This document shows positions 49,759-60,741 of a DNA stretch of 64,000 nucleotides, piece after piece; position 1 is the stretch's first letter, and each line of letters opens with the position of its first letter. Source of the DNA: Nitrincola alkalilacustris (lineage in GTDB: Bacteria; Pseudomonadota; Gammaproteobacteria; Pseudomonadales; Balneatricaceae); contig NZ_WBOM01000002.1 of assembly GCF_008973755.1 (NCBI RefSeq), forward strand, positions 62,001 to 126,000, in the 5' to 3' direction. The notes beneath the pieces are model-generated. The model was not told the DNA's origin. It made no database searches and saw only the letters and a list, made by a program, of their open reading frames with translations. The position numbers and the translations under genes are program-made.

Positions 49759-52359
49759 ATGAAATACATGACAAGTGCACAGATACGTCAGGCTTTTCTT
49801 GACTACTTCAATCAGCAGGGACACGAGATTGTTCCCTCAAGCTCACTGATTCCGGGCAATGATCCGACTCTGCTGTTTACCAATGCGGGTATGGTGCAGT
49901 TCAAGGACGTGTTTCTGGGTACTGACAAGCGTTCCTACAGTCGCGCGGTGACTTCGCAGCGCTGCGTGCGTGCCGGCGGCAAGCATAATGATCTGGAAAA
50001 TGTCGGTTATACGGCACGCCACCACACCTTCTTCGAAATGCTGGGCAACTTCAGCTTCGGTGACTACTTCAAGCCGGAAGCGATCCGTTTTGCCTGGACC
50101 TTCCTGACGGAGGTGATGGGCTTGCCGAAAGAGCGTTTATGGGTGACTGTCCATCACAGTGATGATGAGGCTGAAAAGATCTGGAAAGAGGAGATCGGTG
50201 TCGATCCGGAACGTTTCTCCAAACTGGATGAAGATAACTTCTGGTCCATGGGTGATACCGGTCCGTGCGGCCCTTGCACCGAGATCTTCTTTGATCATGG
50301 TCCTGAGGTGGCAGGTGGCCCTCCGGGCAGCCCTGATGAAGATGGCGACCGCTATATCGAGATCTGGAATATCGTTTTCATGCAGTACAACCGCTCAGGT
50401 GACGGCAGCATGACACCTCTGCCCAAGCCATCAGTAGATACTGGTATGGGGCTTGAGCGTGTCTCTGCTGTGCTGCAGCATGTTCACAGCAACTATGAGA
50501 TAGATCTGTTCCAGAGTCTGCTCAAGGCTGCTGCAGCGGTGCTGGGTTATCAGGATACAACTCACAAGTCTTTGCGTGTGATCGCCGACCATATCCGTTC
50601 CAGTGTGTTCCTGGTGATTGATGGTGTGGTGCCCTCCAACGAGGGGCGTGGTTATGTTCTGCGCAGAATCATCCGTCGTGCAATTCGTCATGGCAACAAG
50701 CTGGGTGCCCGTGATGCCTTCTTCCATAAACTGGTGGCTGCACTGGTCGCCGAGATGGGTGAGGCCTATCCGGAGCTGGTCAGAATGCAGGCTCAGGTAG
50801 AGCAGGTGTTGCTGAAAGAGGAGCAGCAGTTTGCCCGCACGCTTGAAAATGGCATGAGTATTCTGGAGCAGGCGATTGCGGATCTGCAGGGCAGGATTAT
50901 TCCAGGCGATACCGTGTTCAAGCTGTATGATACCTATGGCTTCCCCGTCGATCTGACCGCTGATGTTGCGCGTGAGCATGATCTGACGCTGGATATGGAC
51001 GGTTTCGAGCGCGAGATGGAGCAGCAGAAAGCACGTGCGCGTGCTGCTGGGCAGTTCAATGTCGACTACAACGCACAGCTGGATATTGAAGGGGAAACCC
51101 GTTTCAGCGGCTATGAAGCACTGGAAGACCGCTCAACCGTGCTGGCACTCTTTCGCGATGGGCAGGAGGTGAAGCAGCTGGCCGCTGGCGAAGCCGGTAT
51201 GGTAGTGTTGGAAAATACCGCCTTTTACGCCGAATCCGGTGGTCAGGTCGGTGATGCCGGTTACTTGCGTTGGGATCGTGGACAGTTCGTTGTCAACGAC
51301 TGCACCAAGGAGAGTGGGCATCATCTGCATCATGGCCAGCTGGCTGAGGGTGTGTTGTCTGTCGGAGATACAGTGATCACTGAAGTGGATCGCGGCCGGC
51401 GTCAGGCAACAGCACTGAATCATTCCGCCACTCATTTGCTGCATGCGGCGCTGCGTCAGGTGCTGGGAGATCATGTGCTGCAGAAGGGTTCACTGGTGGA
51501 TGCTGAGCGCCTGCGTTTCGATTTTTCCCATTTTGAGGCTGTCACGCCTGATCAGTTGCGTGAGATCGAAGCGCTGGTTAATGATCAGATCCGCATGAAC
51601 AATGCTGTTGAAACCGAAGTGATGTCACTTGAGGATGCCAAGGCCAAAGGGGCTATGGCGCTGTTCGGTGAGAAGTATGACAATGATGTGCGTGTGCTCA
51701 GAATGGGTGAGTTTTCCATAGAGCTCTGTGGTGGCACACATGCGGCGCGCACCGGAGATATAGGCCTGCTCAAGATCACTGCGGAAAGCGGTATTGCTGC
51801 AGGTGTGCGCAGAATAGAAGCGGTGACGGGCGTGAATGCGCTGGCGCGTCTTGAAGAAGCTGAAAACACCATCAATGAGATAGCGGCCCTGCTGAAAGGG
51901 TCGAAAAACCTCGTGCTGGATAAAGTGCGTGCGCTGCATGAGCGCAACCGTCAGCTGGAAAAGGAAATTGAGCGTCTGAGTGCCAAGCTGGCATCAGCGC
52001 AAAGTGGTGATCTGCTCTCTCAGGCTGTTGAGGTCAAAGGCATCAAAGTACTGGCCACAAAGGTGGACGGTGTGGATGCCAAGGGGCTGCGTGAACTGCT
52101 GGATCAACTTAAAAGCAAGATTGGGAGTGGCGTGATCGTGCTGCTCGCTGAGCAGGAGGGTAAGGTCAGTATTGTTGCCGGTGTCACTCAGGATCTGACC
52201 GCACAGGTAAAAGCAGGAGATCTGGTGCGTGAGCTGGCTGCGCGACTCGGTGGCAAGGGTGGTGGTCGTCCGGATATGGCTCAGGGCGGCGGTATAGATG
52301 TTGCGGGTATTGCTGATGCGCTGGCAATGGTGCCGGGGCTGGTTGAGTCAGTAGCCTAG
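49759..52359 (+). CDS. alaS: Alanyl-tRNA synthetase
   Basis: An 866-residue class II synthetase. The aminoacylation domain begins [28 protein letters not shown]. The editing domain carries the zinc-binding [11 protein letters not shown] and [15 protein letters not shown] motifs. The C-terminal C-Ala domain has a Gly-rich end ([15 protein letters not shown]). The ATG at 49759 is chosen over the 49720 start for its place after GGAAC and its family-like N-terminus. lysC follows after 46 bp, as in Pseudomonas. Confidence 0.97.
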   Translation: MKYMTSAQIRQAFLDYFNQQGHEIVPSSSLIPGNDPTLLFTNAGMVQFKDVFLGTDKRSYSRAVTSQRCVRAGGKHNDLENVGYTARHHTFFEMLGNFSFGDYFKPEAIRFAWTFLTEVMGLPKERLWVTVHHSDDEAEKIWKEEIGVDPERFSKLDEDNFWSMGDTGPCGPCTEIFFDHGPEVAGGPPGSPDEDGDRYIEIWNIVFMQYNRSGDGSMTPLPKPSVDTGMGLERVSAVLQHVHSNYEIDLFQSLLKAAAAVLGYQDTTHKSLRVIADHIRSSVFLVIDGVVPSNEGRGYVLRRIIRRAIRHGNKLGARDAFFHKLVAALVAEMGEAYPELVRMQAQVEQVLLKEEQQFARTLENGMSILEQAIADLQGRIIPGDTVFKLYDTYGFPVDLTADVAREHDLTLDMDGFEREMEQQKARARAAGQFNVDYNAQLDIEGETRFSGYEALEDRSTVLALFRDGQEVKQLAAGEAGMVVLENTAFYAESGGQVGDAGYLRWDRGQFVVNDCTKESGHHLHHGQLAEGVLSVGDTVITEVDRGRRQATALNHSATHLLHAALRQVLGDHVLQKGSLVDAERLRFDFSHFEAVTPDQLREIEALVNDQIRMNNAVETEVMSLEDAKAKGAMALFGEKYDNDVRVLRMGEFSIELCGGTHAARTGDIGLLKITAESGIAAGVRRIEAVTGVNALARLEEAENTINEIAALLKGSKNLVLDKVRALHERNRQLEKEIERLSAKLASAQSGDLLSQAVEVKGIKVLATKVDGVDAKGLRELLDQLKSKIGSGVIVLLAEQEGKVSIVAGVTQDLTAQVKAGDLVRELAARLGGKGGGRPDMAQGGGIDVAGIADALAMVPGLVESVA

Positions 52360-52405
52360 TTTTCATGTTGCCTGCAGGCCAGGCAGACCAGGAGAGAGTG
52401 ATAAG

Positions 52406-53641
52406 ATGGCATTGTACGTACAGAAGTACGGAGGTACCTCGGTCGGCTCTGTCGAGCGCATTGAGGCCGTGGCCGATAAGGTCAAGGGCTTCAGGGATCG
52501 TGGTGATGATGTTGTGGTGGTGCTGTCTGCGATGAGTGGAGAGACCAACCGTCTGATCGGATTGGCGAAAGATATCCAGGCACAGCCCAATGCGCGTGAG
52601 CTTGATGTGCTGGTATCGACCGGTGAGCAGGTCACGATAGCCCTGTTGTGCATGGCATTGCACAAGCGCGGTGTCGATGCTCGCTCCTACACTGGTGGTC
52701 AGGTGCGTATCAGAACGGATAATACCCATACCAAGGCGCGTATTCAGGATATCGAGACCGAGCGCATGCGTGCCGATCTTGATGCCGGTCGTGTTGTGGT
52801 TGTGGCCGGATTTCAGGGCGTGGATGATAATGGCAATATTACGACTCTGGGGCGCGGTGGCTCTGATACCACGGGTGTGGCTCTGGCGGCTGCTTTGAAG
52901 GCGGATGAGTGCCAGATCTACACCGATGTCGATGGTGTATACACCACTGATCCGCGAGTGGTGGAAGATGCCAGAAGACTGGATAAGATTACTTTCGAAG
53001 AGATGCTGGAAATGGCCAGTCTGGGGTCCAAGGTACTTCAGATTCGCAGTGTGGAATTTGCTGGCAAGTACAAGGTGCCCCTGCGTGTGCTGTCCAGCTT
53101 TGTCGATGGTCCGGGCACATTGATCACAATAGAGGATGACAATACTGTGGAAAAACCGGTTATCTCAGGCATTGCGTTCAATCGTGATGAGGCAAAACTG
53201 ACTGTTATCGGCGTGCCGGATATACCGGGTGTTGCTTCGCGCATTCTTGGTCCTATCAGTCGTGCTAACATAGAAGTGGATATGATCGTGCAGAATGTGG
53301 CGGCTGATCAGACCACAGACTTCACTTTCACTGTGCATCGTAATGATTACGATAAAGCGCAGAAGATCCTTGAGCAGGTTGTGGCTGAGCTGGGTGCGCG
53401 TGAGTGTGCCGGCGATAACAAGATTGCCAAGGTGTCTATCGTTGGTGTGGGCATGCGTTCCCATGCCGGAGTTGCCAGCAAGATGTTTGATGCGTTGGCA
53501 AATGAGAATATCAATATACAGATGATCTCGACCTCTGAAATCAAGGTGTCGGTGGTTATTGCAGAGAAGTACCTGGAGCTTGCAGTCAGGGCCCTGCACT
53601 CTTCGTTTAACCTGGACTCTTCGGATACCGTATCGGAGTGA
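52406..53641 (+). CDS. lysC: Aspartate kinase
   Basis: A 411-residue aspartokinase, first enzyme of lysine, methionine and threonine synthesis. The catalytic domain begins ALYVQKYGGTSVGSVERIEAVADKV and has GRGGSDTTGVALAAAL. Two ACT domains (about 265-405) with VIGVPDIPGVASRIL and VSIVGVGMRSHAGVASKMF imply feedback control by lysine and/or threonine. AGGAGAGAG upstream supports the ATG. csrA follows, a conserved linkage. Confidence 0.97.
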   Translation: MALYVQKYGGTSVGSVERIEAVADKVKGFRDRGDDVVVVLSAMSGETNRLIGLAKDIQAQPNARELDVLVSTGEQVTIALLCMALHKRGVDARSYTGGQVRIRTDNTHTKARIQDIETERMRADLDAGRVVVVAGFQGVDDNGNITTLGRGGSDTTGVALAAALKADECQIYTDVDGVYTTDPRVVEDARRLDKITFEEMLEMASLGSKVLQIRSVEFAGKYKVPLRVLSSFVDGPGTLITIEDDNTVEKPVISGIAFNRDEAKLTVIGVPDIPGVASRILGPISRANIEVDMIVQNVAADQTTDFTFTVHRNDYDKAQKILEQVVAELGARECAGDNKIAKVSIVGVGMRSHAGVASKMFDALANENINIQMISTSEIKVSVVIAEKYLELAVRALHSSFNLDSSDTVSE

Positions 53642-53809
53642 CGAAAACAGCATGTTGCTCTATAGTGATATGCTGCAGGCCCGGAAAATGGAATGCAGCA
53701 AGCGCTGCGTTGAATCTGTATGTTGCCACGGCACAGACAGTTCACGAAAGTGGTGCGGTGTTCCATGAAGTGACGGAATTCAGCTAACAGGACATAAAAG
53801 GAGATTCAT

Positions 53810-53998
53810 ATGCTGATTCTTACGCGTCGCGTTGGAGAGACGCTCATGGTGGGTGACGATGTCACAGTGACAGTACTTGGGGTCAAGGGGAACCAGGTTC
53901 GTATCGGTGTCAATGCGCCTAAAGATGTTTCAGTACATCGTGAAGAGATTTACCAGCGCATTCAGCGCGAAAAGAGCGAAGGTGAAAATAAAGAGTAA
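53810..53998 (+). CDS. csrA: Carbon storage regulator CsrA/RsmA
   Basis: A 62-residue post-transcriptional regulator that binds GGA motifs in mRNA leaders. It opens [24 protein letters not shown] and has the RNA-contacting arginine in [14 protein letters not shown], a normal dimeric CsrA. AAGGAG lies eight bases upstream and is itself a GGA site, allowing autoregulation. Three tRNA genes follow at once. No RsmY/RsmZ- or CsrB-like RNA was recognised in the window. Confidence 0.98.
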   Translation: MLILTRRVGETLMVGDDVTVTVLGVKGNQVRIGVNAPKDVSVHREEIYQRIQREKSEGENKE

Positions 53999-54059
53999 GT
54001 TTTTGAAAATTTACCTTTTAATTTGCGCGAGTCTTTTGTAACATACGCGCCGTTGTCGA

Positions 54060-54149
54060 GGTGAGATGGCCGAGTGGCTGAAGGCGCGCCCCTGCTAAGG
54101 GCGTATAGGGGAAACTCTATCGAGGGTTCGAATCCCTCTCTCACCGCCA
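54060..54149 (+). tRNA. tRNA-Ser(GCT)
   Basis: A 90-base tRNA with acceptor stem GGTGAGA / TCTCACC, anticodon loop CTGCTAA giving anticodon GCT, the long variable arm expected of serine tRNA, a GGTTCGAATCC T-arm, and encoded CCA. Confidence 0.97.
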
Positions 54150-54161
54150 TTTTTTGTGTAT

Positions 54162-54238
54162 GCGCCCGTAGCTCAGCTGGATAGAGTACCTGGCTACGAA
54201 CCAGGCGGTCAGAGGTTCGAATCCTCTCGGGCGCGCCA
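54162..54238 (+). tRNA. tRNA-Arg(ACG), copy 1
   Basis: A 77-base tRNA with acceptor stem GCGCCCG / CGGGCGC, anticodon loop CTACGAA giving ACG (A34 becomes inosine), and encoded CCA. It starts 12 bp after the serine tRNA. Confidence 0.97.
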
Positions 54239-54273
54239 CACAAGAAAATATTCAAGGCAACGGCATCATGTGT

Positions 54274-54350
54274 GCGCCCGTAGCTCAGCTGGATAGAGTA
54301 CCTGGCTACGAACCAGGCGGTCAGAGGTTCGAATCCTCTCGGGCGCGCCA
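54274..54350 (+). tRNA. tRNA-Arg(ACG), copy 2
   Basis: Identical in sequence to the copy at 54162-54238 over all 77 bases, including CCA, separated by 35 bp. A recent tandem duplication or gene conversion keeps them equal. Confidence 0.97.
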
Positions 54351-54660
54351 TTTCTTCAAAGCTTCATACCTCCTGTGTCAGACCACTCCTATTCATACAA
54401 TGTGATGCAGAATCTGGCAGACCTGATTCCATATCTGTAGCGGTTCAGCTTGTCCGTGGCTACCAAAAAGAATGCCCGCTTTTCCTGATCTGCATATCCA
54501 TGTTTTGCAACTGCCGCACTGTAGCTCATTGATTTCATCTCATCTGTGTAAAAAAACTACATTCCGAGACAATTATTGCATCTGCTTGCAGATCTGAGCT
54601 TAAATAGACTAAAAGATGCTCTAGTAATCTGTATTCTGATAACTTTCGGGAGTCCACCTG
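54351..54660. other. 310-bp intergenic region between tRNA-Arg and oadG
   Basis: I see no gene here. It must hold the oad promoter. A 14-bp palindrome ATCTGC-TT-GCAGAT at 54580-54593, about 67 bp before oadG, is a possible operator. No obvious intrinsic terminator follows the tRNAs. Confidence 0.5.
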
Positions 54661-54912
54661 ATGGATGAACTGTTGGCTGAAGGCTTGACCCTCATGGCCT
54701 TTGGAATGGGTTTTGTTGTCGTCTTTCTGACACTCTTGATCATCGTCACCATGTTCATGTCATGGCTGGTGGTGCGCTTTGAGCCTGCACCTGTGATCAA
54801 ACCGGTGAAAGCAAAGACAGCGCCTGCTCAGGCAGCTTCAAGCGATGCGCAATTGACAGCCGTCATGACAGCTGCCATACACAAATATCGCTCCCGCCGT
54901 AACGGTCAGTAA
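54661..54912 (+). CDS. oadG: Oxaloacetate decarboxylase gamma subunit
   Basis: An 83-residue membrane subunit of the sodium-pumping oxaloacetate decarboxylase. One transmembrane helix near the N-terminus ([22 protein letters not shown]) is followed by a Pro/Ala-rich linker and a basic cytosolic tail ([10 protein letters not shown]). The gamma subunit anchors the alpha to the beta subunit and helps metal binding. CGGGAG upstream supports the start. Gene order gamma-alpha-beta is standard. Confidence 0.93.
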   Translation: MDELLAEGLTLMAFGMGFVVVFLTLLIIVTMFMSWLVVRFEPAPVIKPVKAKTAPAQAASSDAQLTAVMTAAIHKYRSRRNGQ

Positions 54913-54949
54913 TTTCCTTATTTCAATAATTAAAGAGAAAGGCAATCTC

Positions 54950-56770
54950 ATGTCAGACGTAAAGAACCCGCTTGGCATTACCGAGCTCGTGCTGCGAGAT
55001 GGACATCAGTCACTGTTGGCGACCCGTATGCGCCTGGATGACATGCTACCCATCGCCGACAAACTGGATAAAGTCGGCTACTGGTCTACTGAGAGCTGGG
55101 GTGGTGCTACCTTTGATTCCTGCATCCGCTATCTTGGAGAAGATCCCTGGGTGCGTATCCGTGAACTGAAGGCTGCGATGCCCAATACACGTCAGCAGAT
55201 GTTGCTGCGTGGCCAGAATCTACTCGGCTACCGTCACTATGCTGATGACGTAGTGGCTCGGTTTGTTGAACGCGCTGCGAAAAACGGTGTGGATGTGTTC
55301 CGTATCTTCGATGCGATGAATGATCCGCGTAATCTTGAAGCTGCGATCAAGGCTGTCAAGGAAACCGGCAAACATGCGCAGGGCACCATGTCTTACACCA
55401 CCAGTCGCGTTCATACGCTGGATATGTGGGTGGATTATGCCAAGCGTCTGGAAGATATGGGTGCAGACTCCATCGCCATCAAGGATATGTCAGGCATTCT
55501 GACCCCTTATGATGCCTATGATCTGGTGTCTCGTCTGAAGTCGCAGACACAGCTTGAAGTACAGCTGCAGTCACATGCAACGTCGGGTCTGGCGGATATG
55601 ACGCTGTTGAAGGCGATAGAAGCGGGCATTGATCGCGTTGACGCCTCTATCTCTTCCATGTCGATGACCTATGGCCATACAGCGACAGAAACCGTTGTGG
55701 CCGCCTTGCAGGGCCAGGAGCGTGATACCGGTCTGAATCTTGAACTGCTTGAAGAGATCGCCGCTTATTTCCGCCATGTGCGGAAAAAGTACGCAAAATT
55801 CGAGGGATCACTGCGTGGTACCGATTCGCGCATCCTGCTGGCTCAGGTGCCAGGTGGCATGCTGACCAACATGGAGAGCCAGCTCAAGGAGCAGGGCGCT
55901 GCCGATAAGTTTGACGAAGTACTGGCCGAGATCCCCAAAGTACGTGAAGACCTGGGTCTGATCCCGCTGGTGACGCCGACGTCTCAGATCGTGGGTACCC
56001 AGGCGGTGATCAACGTACTGGTGGGTGAGCGCTACAAGTCCATCTCCAAAGAGGTGCAGGCGATTCTCAAGGGCGAATATGGTGCTGCACCGGCTCCTTA
56101 CAACAAAGAGTTGCAGGATCGTGTATTGAATGGCGCCGAGCCGATCACCTGTCGCCCTGCGGATATGATCGATGATGAGATGGATAAGCTCAGCACGGAA
56201 CTGAAGCAGATCGCAGCGGATAAGGGTGTCAAACTCGAGTCGGGTGAGCGTCTGGTGGATGATGTTCTGACCTATGCACTGTTTCCACAGATAGGCCTCA
56301 AGTTCCTCGAAAATCGCGGTAACCCCGATGCCTTTGAACCAGCTCCGACAGAGGCCGGCGTACCAGCTGTTCAGGCTGAAGCAGCGCTACCGGCAACCAA
56401 GGCTGCTGCTTCCGGGCCAGAGGTATATACGCTGACAGTCAACGGACAGAAGTATGTGGTTGAAGTGAACGAGGGTGGTGATATCACCTCCGTCAATCAG
56501 TCTTCCGCTGCGCCAGCCGCCGCACCGGCAGCAGCGCCTGTGGCAGCCGCTGCTGCCGGTGAAGCCGTACCCGCACCACTGGCCGGTAATATCTGGAAAG
56601 TCGAAGTCGCGGCCGGGCAGGCGGTTCAGGAGGGTGATGTACTGTTGATCCTTGAAGCGATGAAAATGGAAACCGAGGTCCGTGCCGCGCGTGACGGTAC
56701 TGTGGTCACTGTTGATGTTAAAGAGGGTGATGCCGTGCAGGTTGGCGATACCCTGATTACTCTGGCGTGA
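54950..56770 (+). CDS. oadA: Oxaloacetate decarboxylase alpha subunit
   Basis: A 606-residue biotin carboxyltransferase that removes CO2 from oxaloacetate and loads it onto its own biotin. The N-terminal TIM barrel begins [28 protein letters not shown] with zinc-site residues. An Ala/Pro-rich linker (about 510-535) leads to a biotinyl domain with the EAMKMETEV motif, where the biotinylated lysine stands 34 residues from the end. The beta subunit follows 12 bp later. It could serve citrate or malate metabolism or anaplerotic balance. Confidence 0.97.
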   Translation: MSDVKNPLGITELVLRDGHQSLLATRMRLDDMLPIADKLDKVGYWSTESWGGATFDSCIRYLGEDPWVRIRELKAAMPNTRQQMLLRGQNLLGYRHYADDVVARFVERAAKNGVDVFRIFDAMNDPRNLEAAIKAVKETGKHAQGTMSYTTSRVHTLDMWVDYAKRLEDMGADSIAIKDMSGILTPYDAYDLVSRLKSQTQLEVQLQSHATSGLADMTLLKAIEAGIDRVDASISSMSMTYGHTATETVVAALQGQERDTGLNLELLEEIAAYFRHVRKKYAKFEGSLRGTDSRILLAQVPGGMLTNMESQLKEQGAADKFDEVLAEIPKVREDLGLIPLVTPTSQIVGTQAVINVLVGERYKSISKEVQAILKGEYGAAPAPYNKELQDRVLNGAEPITCRPADMIDDEMDKLSTELKQIAADKGVKLESGERLVDDVLTYALFPQIGLKFLENRGNPDAFEPAPTEAGVPAVQAEAALPATKAAASGPEVYTLTVNGQKYVVEVNEGGDITSVNQSSAAPAAAPAAAPVAAAAAGEAVPAPLAGNIWKVEVAAGQAVQEGDVLLILEAMKMETEVRAARDGTVVTVDVKEGDAVQVGDTLITLA

Positions 56771-56782
56771 GGCATCGTTTAA

Positions 56783-58084
56783 ATGGATAATCTCCTGGAA
56801 ATCTGGTTAGCCTCTGGGGCGTACAACCTCAAGGCTGGTCAGTTGGTGATGATCATAGTGGGTCTGTTTCTGCTTTATCTTGCTATCAAGAAAAAGTTTG
56901 AGCCACTACTACTTCTGCCGATCGGTTTTGGCGGCATACTTGCCAACATCCCGCAAGCGGGCCTGGCACTGTCGGCCGTTGAAAATGCGATCTACATGGG
57001 TGGGCCTCAGTTCCTGACCGAACTGTCCAGTCTGCTTGGTGTTGCATCAGGGGCTGTAACCGAGCTGACTGAAGCCTATCGAGGTGCTGAGCCATCGCTG
57101 AAGTCAGCGGCCACGCTGCTGGCTCAGGATGCCGGATACAATCATGGTATGCTCTACACCTTCTACTCAGTGACCGTTGCGTCAGGTGCTGCACCACTGA
57201 TTATTTTCATGGGTGTTGGCGCCATGACCGATTTCGGTCCGCTGTTGGCTAACCCGAGAACTCTCTGGCTGGGTGCTGCTGCTCAGTTCGGCATCTTTGC
57301 CACAGTACTGGGTGCCATCGGCATGACCATGCTCGGCATAGTGGACTTCTCGATCCAGGATGCTGCTGCTATCGGCATCATCGGTGGTGCTGATGGTCCG
57401 ACAGCGATCTATGTGGCAACTGTTCTGGCCCCTCATCTGCTGGGTGCCATTGCCGTCTCTGCCTATGCCTACATGGCATTGGTGCCGATGGTGCAACCAC
57501 CGATCATGCGTCTGCTGACCACGCAGCGTGAGCGTCAGATCAAGATGAGCCAGTTGCGCCCTGTGTCTAAGACAGAGAAGATCCTCTTCCCGGTTTTGCT
57601 GATGATGCTGGTGGGTATGCTGTTGCCGGATGCAGCGCCGCTGCTGGGTATGTTCTGCTTTGGTAACCTGATGCGTGAGTGTGGCGTGGTTGACAGGCTG
57701 AGTGATACGGCCCAGAACGCGCTGATCAACATTGTCACGATCTTTCTGGGTCTCTCTATCGGTTCTCAGCTGGTGGCCAGCAAGTTCCTGGATATTCAGA
57801 CTCTGGGTATCATGGTTCTGGGTATCGTGGCATTTGCCATCGGTACCGCGTCAGGGGTCATCATGGCCAAGATCATGAATGTCCTGATGGGTGGTAATGC
57901 GATCAATCCGTTGATCGGTTCCGCTGGTGTATCGGCGGTGCCTATGGCGGCTCGCGTATCCAACAAGCTGGGTCTGGAAGCCAACTCTCAGAACTTCCTG
58001 CTGATGCATGCGATGGGCCCGAATGTGGCGGGTGTCATCGGATCTGCGATTGCTGCAGGTGTGATGATCAAGTTCGTAGGCTGA
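56783..58084 (+). CDS. oadB: Oxaloacetate decarboxylase beta subunit (sodium pump)
   Basis: A 433-residue integral membrane subunit that couples decarboxylation of carboxybiotin to export of two sodium ions. It has about nine to eleven helices. Key family motifs include [15 protein letters not shown], the DGPTAIY segment in the middle with the essential Asp, and [14 protein letters not shown], followed near the end by [19 protein letters not shown]. It supports a sodium-based energy economy, usual in marine bacteria. Confidence 0.97.
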   Translation: MDNLLEIWLASGAYNLKAGQLVMIIVGLFLLYLAIKKKFEPLLLLPIGFGGILANIPQAGLALSAVENAIYMGGPQFLTELSSLLGVASGAVTELTEAYRGAEPSLKSAATLLAQDAGYNHGMLYTFYSVTVASGAAPLIIFMGVGAMTDFGPLLANPRTLWLGAAAQFGIFATVLGAIGMTMLGIVDFSIQDAAAIGIIGGADGPTAIYVATVLAPHLLGAIAVSAYAYMALVPMVQPPIMRLLTTQRERQIKMSQLRPVSKTEKILFPVLLMMLVGMLLPDAAPLLGMFCFGNLMRECGVVDRLSDTAQNALINIVTIFLGLSIGSQLVASKFLDIQTLGIMVLGIVAFAIGTASGVIMAKIMNVLMGGNAINPLIGSAGVSAVPMAARVSNKLGLEANSQNFLLMHAMGPNVAGVIGSAIAAGVMIKFVG

Positions 58085-58114
58085 TCCGTTAAACGGACAG
58101 GCTGAATCACAGGC

Positions 58115-58984
58115 CTAAACCGATCGGGTGGTACCGATGGCAAACTGACTGATCTGCTGCCTTGCTTCCTGCAGGGCAGCAAACAGACTGTTCGGTACCG
58201 CCTGATGCTTGTCATGAGTCAGGCCAACGTGTCTGACCAGATGCACCCCCTCTATCTCACGAATACAGATATCCGTCCGTTGATTATGCGAATGCAGCGG
58301 AATAATGGATACGCCCACCCCCGCGGCCACCAGATCCAGTGCATACTCCTCAGTCTTGACGACTGCTTTCACGTTCAGTGAGATATGCTGACGCTGAGTC
58401 AGATAATTCCATTGTTGAATCACATCACAGGGTGTACGGCTGACAAATGGCATCTGATCGAGCTGATTGAGTGAGATCTGTTCCTGCTCAGACAGTTCAT
58501 GGCCGACCGGCATGGCCAGAACATAGTGATCATCCCACAGGTGATGAAACGCCTCTTTCTGATTATTGCACAGACTCTGACAGGTCAGTCTGAGCTCTGC
58601 CGCCTCATCAAAGTCCACCAGCGTAAGATCAACACCTGGTATCGTTTGCAGCAGGGTTTTCAGCAGCAGGCTGACGCGCTGCCCCGAAAGAAACGGCATC
58701 AATGAGATGCTCAGTGGCAGCCGGTCGGCAGGTTCGTCAAACAGGGTTTTGATTGCCCGTGATGCTTGCAGCAGGCTGCAGGCTTGTGGATAAAGTTTAG
58801 TTGCCTGAGCGGTGGGGGTCACTCCCTTCGCGTGTCGGATGAACAGCGGCTGTCCGAGTTGATCTTCCAGTATCGAGATAGCTGCAGAAATAGAGGGCTG
58901 TGAGATAAAGCAGCGCTTAGATGCAGCGCTCAGGCTCAGTTCCTCGTAGGCCGCGACAAAGTAACGAAGATTTCTCAGTTCCAT
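58115..58984 (-). CDS. LysR-family regulator, divergent from amaB-amaA
   Basis: A 289-residue LysR factor. The helix-turn-helix is at residues 2-40 (ELRNLRYFVAAYEELSLSAASKRCFISQPSISAAISILEDQLG), followed by the effector-binding domain. It is divergent from the pipecolate/lysine-catabolic genes across a 167-bp spacer and so is the likely local regulator. It is of a different LysR branch from the two GcvA-like proteins at 9.9 and 13.8 kb. Confidence 0.9.
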   Translation of the reverse strand: MELRNLRYFVAAYEELSLSAASKRCFISQPSISAAISILEDQLGQPLFIRHAKGVTPTAQATKLYPQACSLLQASRAIKTLFDEPADRLPLSISLMPFLSGQRVSLLLKTLLQTIPGVDLTLVDFDEAAELRLTCQSLCNNQKEAFHHLWDDHYVLAMPVGHELSEQEQISLNQLDQMPFVSRTPCDVIQQWNYLTQRQHISLNVKAVVKTEEYALDLVAAGVGVSIIPLHSHNQRTDICIREIEGVHLVRHVGLTHDKHQAVPNSLFAALQEARQQISQFAIGTTRSV

Positions 58985-59151
58985 TTTTGCACACTCATCT
59001 GTCAGGATAGAGAACCAATATAGGCAATAGCTTCAAATATTTCCATATGGTAAAGCTTTTATCTATGCCTGATGCAGGAAAAGGATATTTCACTGTCACG
59101 TTTGAACGCGCTAAGGTGTTGTCATCAAGCATTGGGTGATAGGGGTTGGAG
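58985..59151. promoter_or_regulatory. Divergent promoter region, LysR / amaB
   Basis: A 167-bp spacer with an AT-rich core at about 59015-59075 containing AGCTT and AAGCT in inverted orientation about 22 bp apart (near 59029 and 59053), a possible LysR binding site. Confidence 0.35.
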
Positions 59152-60717
59152 ATGGATATGGGAGACAAAGAGATGGGCAAAGATTTTCTGGAGTCGCTGG
59201 GTGTCAATCAGTTGATGCATCAGGGTGAGTATTGCAGCCTGCTCAGTGGCGGCAAGGCAGAAGCAGGTAAGGGAGAGTTGTTCACTATCACGACCCCTGT
59301 GGATGGTTCAGTGGTTGGGCGATTCCGTGATGCAGGAGCCGATCAGCTTGACCAACTGGTAGCGGAGATGGAGCAAGCCTTTATCGAGTTTCGTACCGTA
59401 CCGGCTCCACTGAGGGGTGAACTGGTGCGTCGTATCGGTGAGTTTGCGCGTGTACACAAGGAGGAGTTGGCGCAGGTGATCACGCTCGAAGCGGGCAAGA
59501 TTCTGCCGGAAGCGCTGGGAGAGGTGCAAGAGTGGATCGATGTCTGTGATTTTGCGGTCGGCTTGTCACGTCAGTTGCATGGTCTGACCATCGCCAGTGA
59601 AAGGCCGGGTCATCGCATGATGGAGCAGTGGCATCCGCTGGGGCCAGTCGCTGTGATTACTGCTTTCAACTTTCCGATGGCGGTCTGGTCCTGGAACGCG
59701 ATGCTGGGGCTGGTCTGCGGTAACCCGATTCTGCACAAACCTTCCGAAAAGGCACCACTGTGCGCGCTGGCCTGCTTTGCGATTGTTCAAAAAGCACTGG
59801 ATACCATGCCTGAGCTGCCCAAGGCTATCTGTAATGTGGTCATTGGCAGACGTGCAACAGGCGAAGCAATTGCTGCAGATCGCCGTTTCCCACTGGTTTC
59901 TGCGACAGGATCAACCGGCATGGGCAAGGCGGTAGCGGCGACGGTCGGTGCGAGGCTGGGGCGTTCACTTCTGGAGCTGGGTGGCAATAATGCGATGATT
60001 GTCAGTGATGCGGCTGATCTGGAACTGGCTTCGCGCGCTATCGTGTTTTCTGCCGTGGGTACTGCGGGACAACGCTGTACGACACTGCGACGCTTGATTG
60101 TGCAGTCATCTGTGCTGGATCAGCTGTTACCGAAACTGCTGAAGGCCTATGGCTCTCTGCCTGTTGGCAACCCATTGGAAGAGGGGACTCTGGTTGGCCC
60201 GCTGATTGATGAGCAGAGTTATGGGGCGATGCAGAGTGCTCTGCAGCAGGCGCGTGATCAGGGTGGCGAAATCCTCTTCGGCGGCGAGCGTGTCACGGCT
60301 GGTGTACCTGAAGGCGGTTTCTATGTCAGACCGGCTATCGTCAGCATCGCACATGATGCCCCAATTGTTCATGAAGAGACCTTTGCACCGATTCTCTATG
60401 TCATGACCTATGATCGCTTTGAAGAGGCGATCGCGATTCAGAATGAAGTACCACAGGGGCTCTCATCGGCAGTGTTCACCGAGCGCATGCGTGAAGCCGA
60501 GCTGTTCCTGTCGGCTGCCGGTTCTGATTGCGGCATCTCCAATGTCAATATCGGTACATCCGGCGCAGAGATAGGCGGCGCCTTCGGTGGCGAAAAAGAC
60601 ACGGGCGGTGGTCGTGAAAGCGGCTCCGATGCCTGGAAGAACTATATGCGCCGTAGCACCAATACGGTCAACTATGGTGGTGACCTGCCGCTGGCGCAGG
60701 GCATCCGTTTCGAATAG
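59152..60717 (+). CDS. amaB: Aldehyde dehydrogenase AmaB-like (aminoadipate semialdehyde / P6C dehydrogenase)
   Basis: About 521 residues of the ALDH7 type. The catalytic cysteine is in GTAGQRCTTLRRL, the glutamate in LLELGGNNAM, and the NAD-binding glycine motif in SATGSTGMGKAV; AFGGEKDTGGGRESGSDAWK near the end is typical of ALDH7. AmaB oxidises 2-aminoadipate-6-semialdehyde, in equilibrium with piperideine-6-carboxylate, to 2-aminoadipate. The next gene encodes a pipecolate-oxidase-like enzyme, which supports this over a generic role. Starts at 59152 (AGGGG upstream) and 59173 (GGAG upstream) are both possible; the first gives a slightly long N-terminus. Confidence 0.87.
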   Translation: MDMGDKEMGKDFLESLGVNQLMHQGEYCSLLSGGKAEAGKGELFTITTPVDGSVVGRFRDAGADQLDQLVAEMEQAFIEFRTVPAPLRGELVRRIGEFARVHKEELAQVITLEAGKILPEALGEVQEWIDVCDFAVGLSRQLHGLTIASERPGHRMMEQWHPLGPVAVITAFNFPMAVWSWNAMLGLVCGNPILHKPSEKAPLCALACFAIVQKALDTMPELPKAICNVVIGRRATGEAIAADRRFPLVSATGSTGMGKAVAATVGARLGRSLLELGGNNAMIVSDAADLELASRAIVFSAVGTAGQRCTTLRRLIVQSSVLDQLLPKLLKAYGSLPVGNPLEEGTLVGPLIDEQSYGAMQSALQQARDQGGEILFGGERVTAGVPEGGFYVRPAIVSIAHDAPIVHEETFAPILYVMTYDRFEEAIAIQNEVPQGLSSAVFTERMREAELFLSAAGSDCGISNVNIGTSGAEIGGAFGGEKDTGGGRESGSDAWKNYMRRSTNTVNYGGDLPLAQGIRFE

Positions 60718-60741
60718 CCGCTAGCCGCAAGGGGTTATCAG

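Noticed and set aside
53962-54351. A 129-residue minus-strand frame with GFEPLTAWFVARYSIQLSYGR-like peptides
   Set aside because: It is antisense to the three tRNA genes; this peptide pattern is a well-known false annotation made from reverse-complemented tRNAs.
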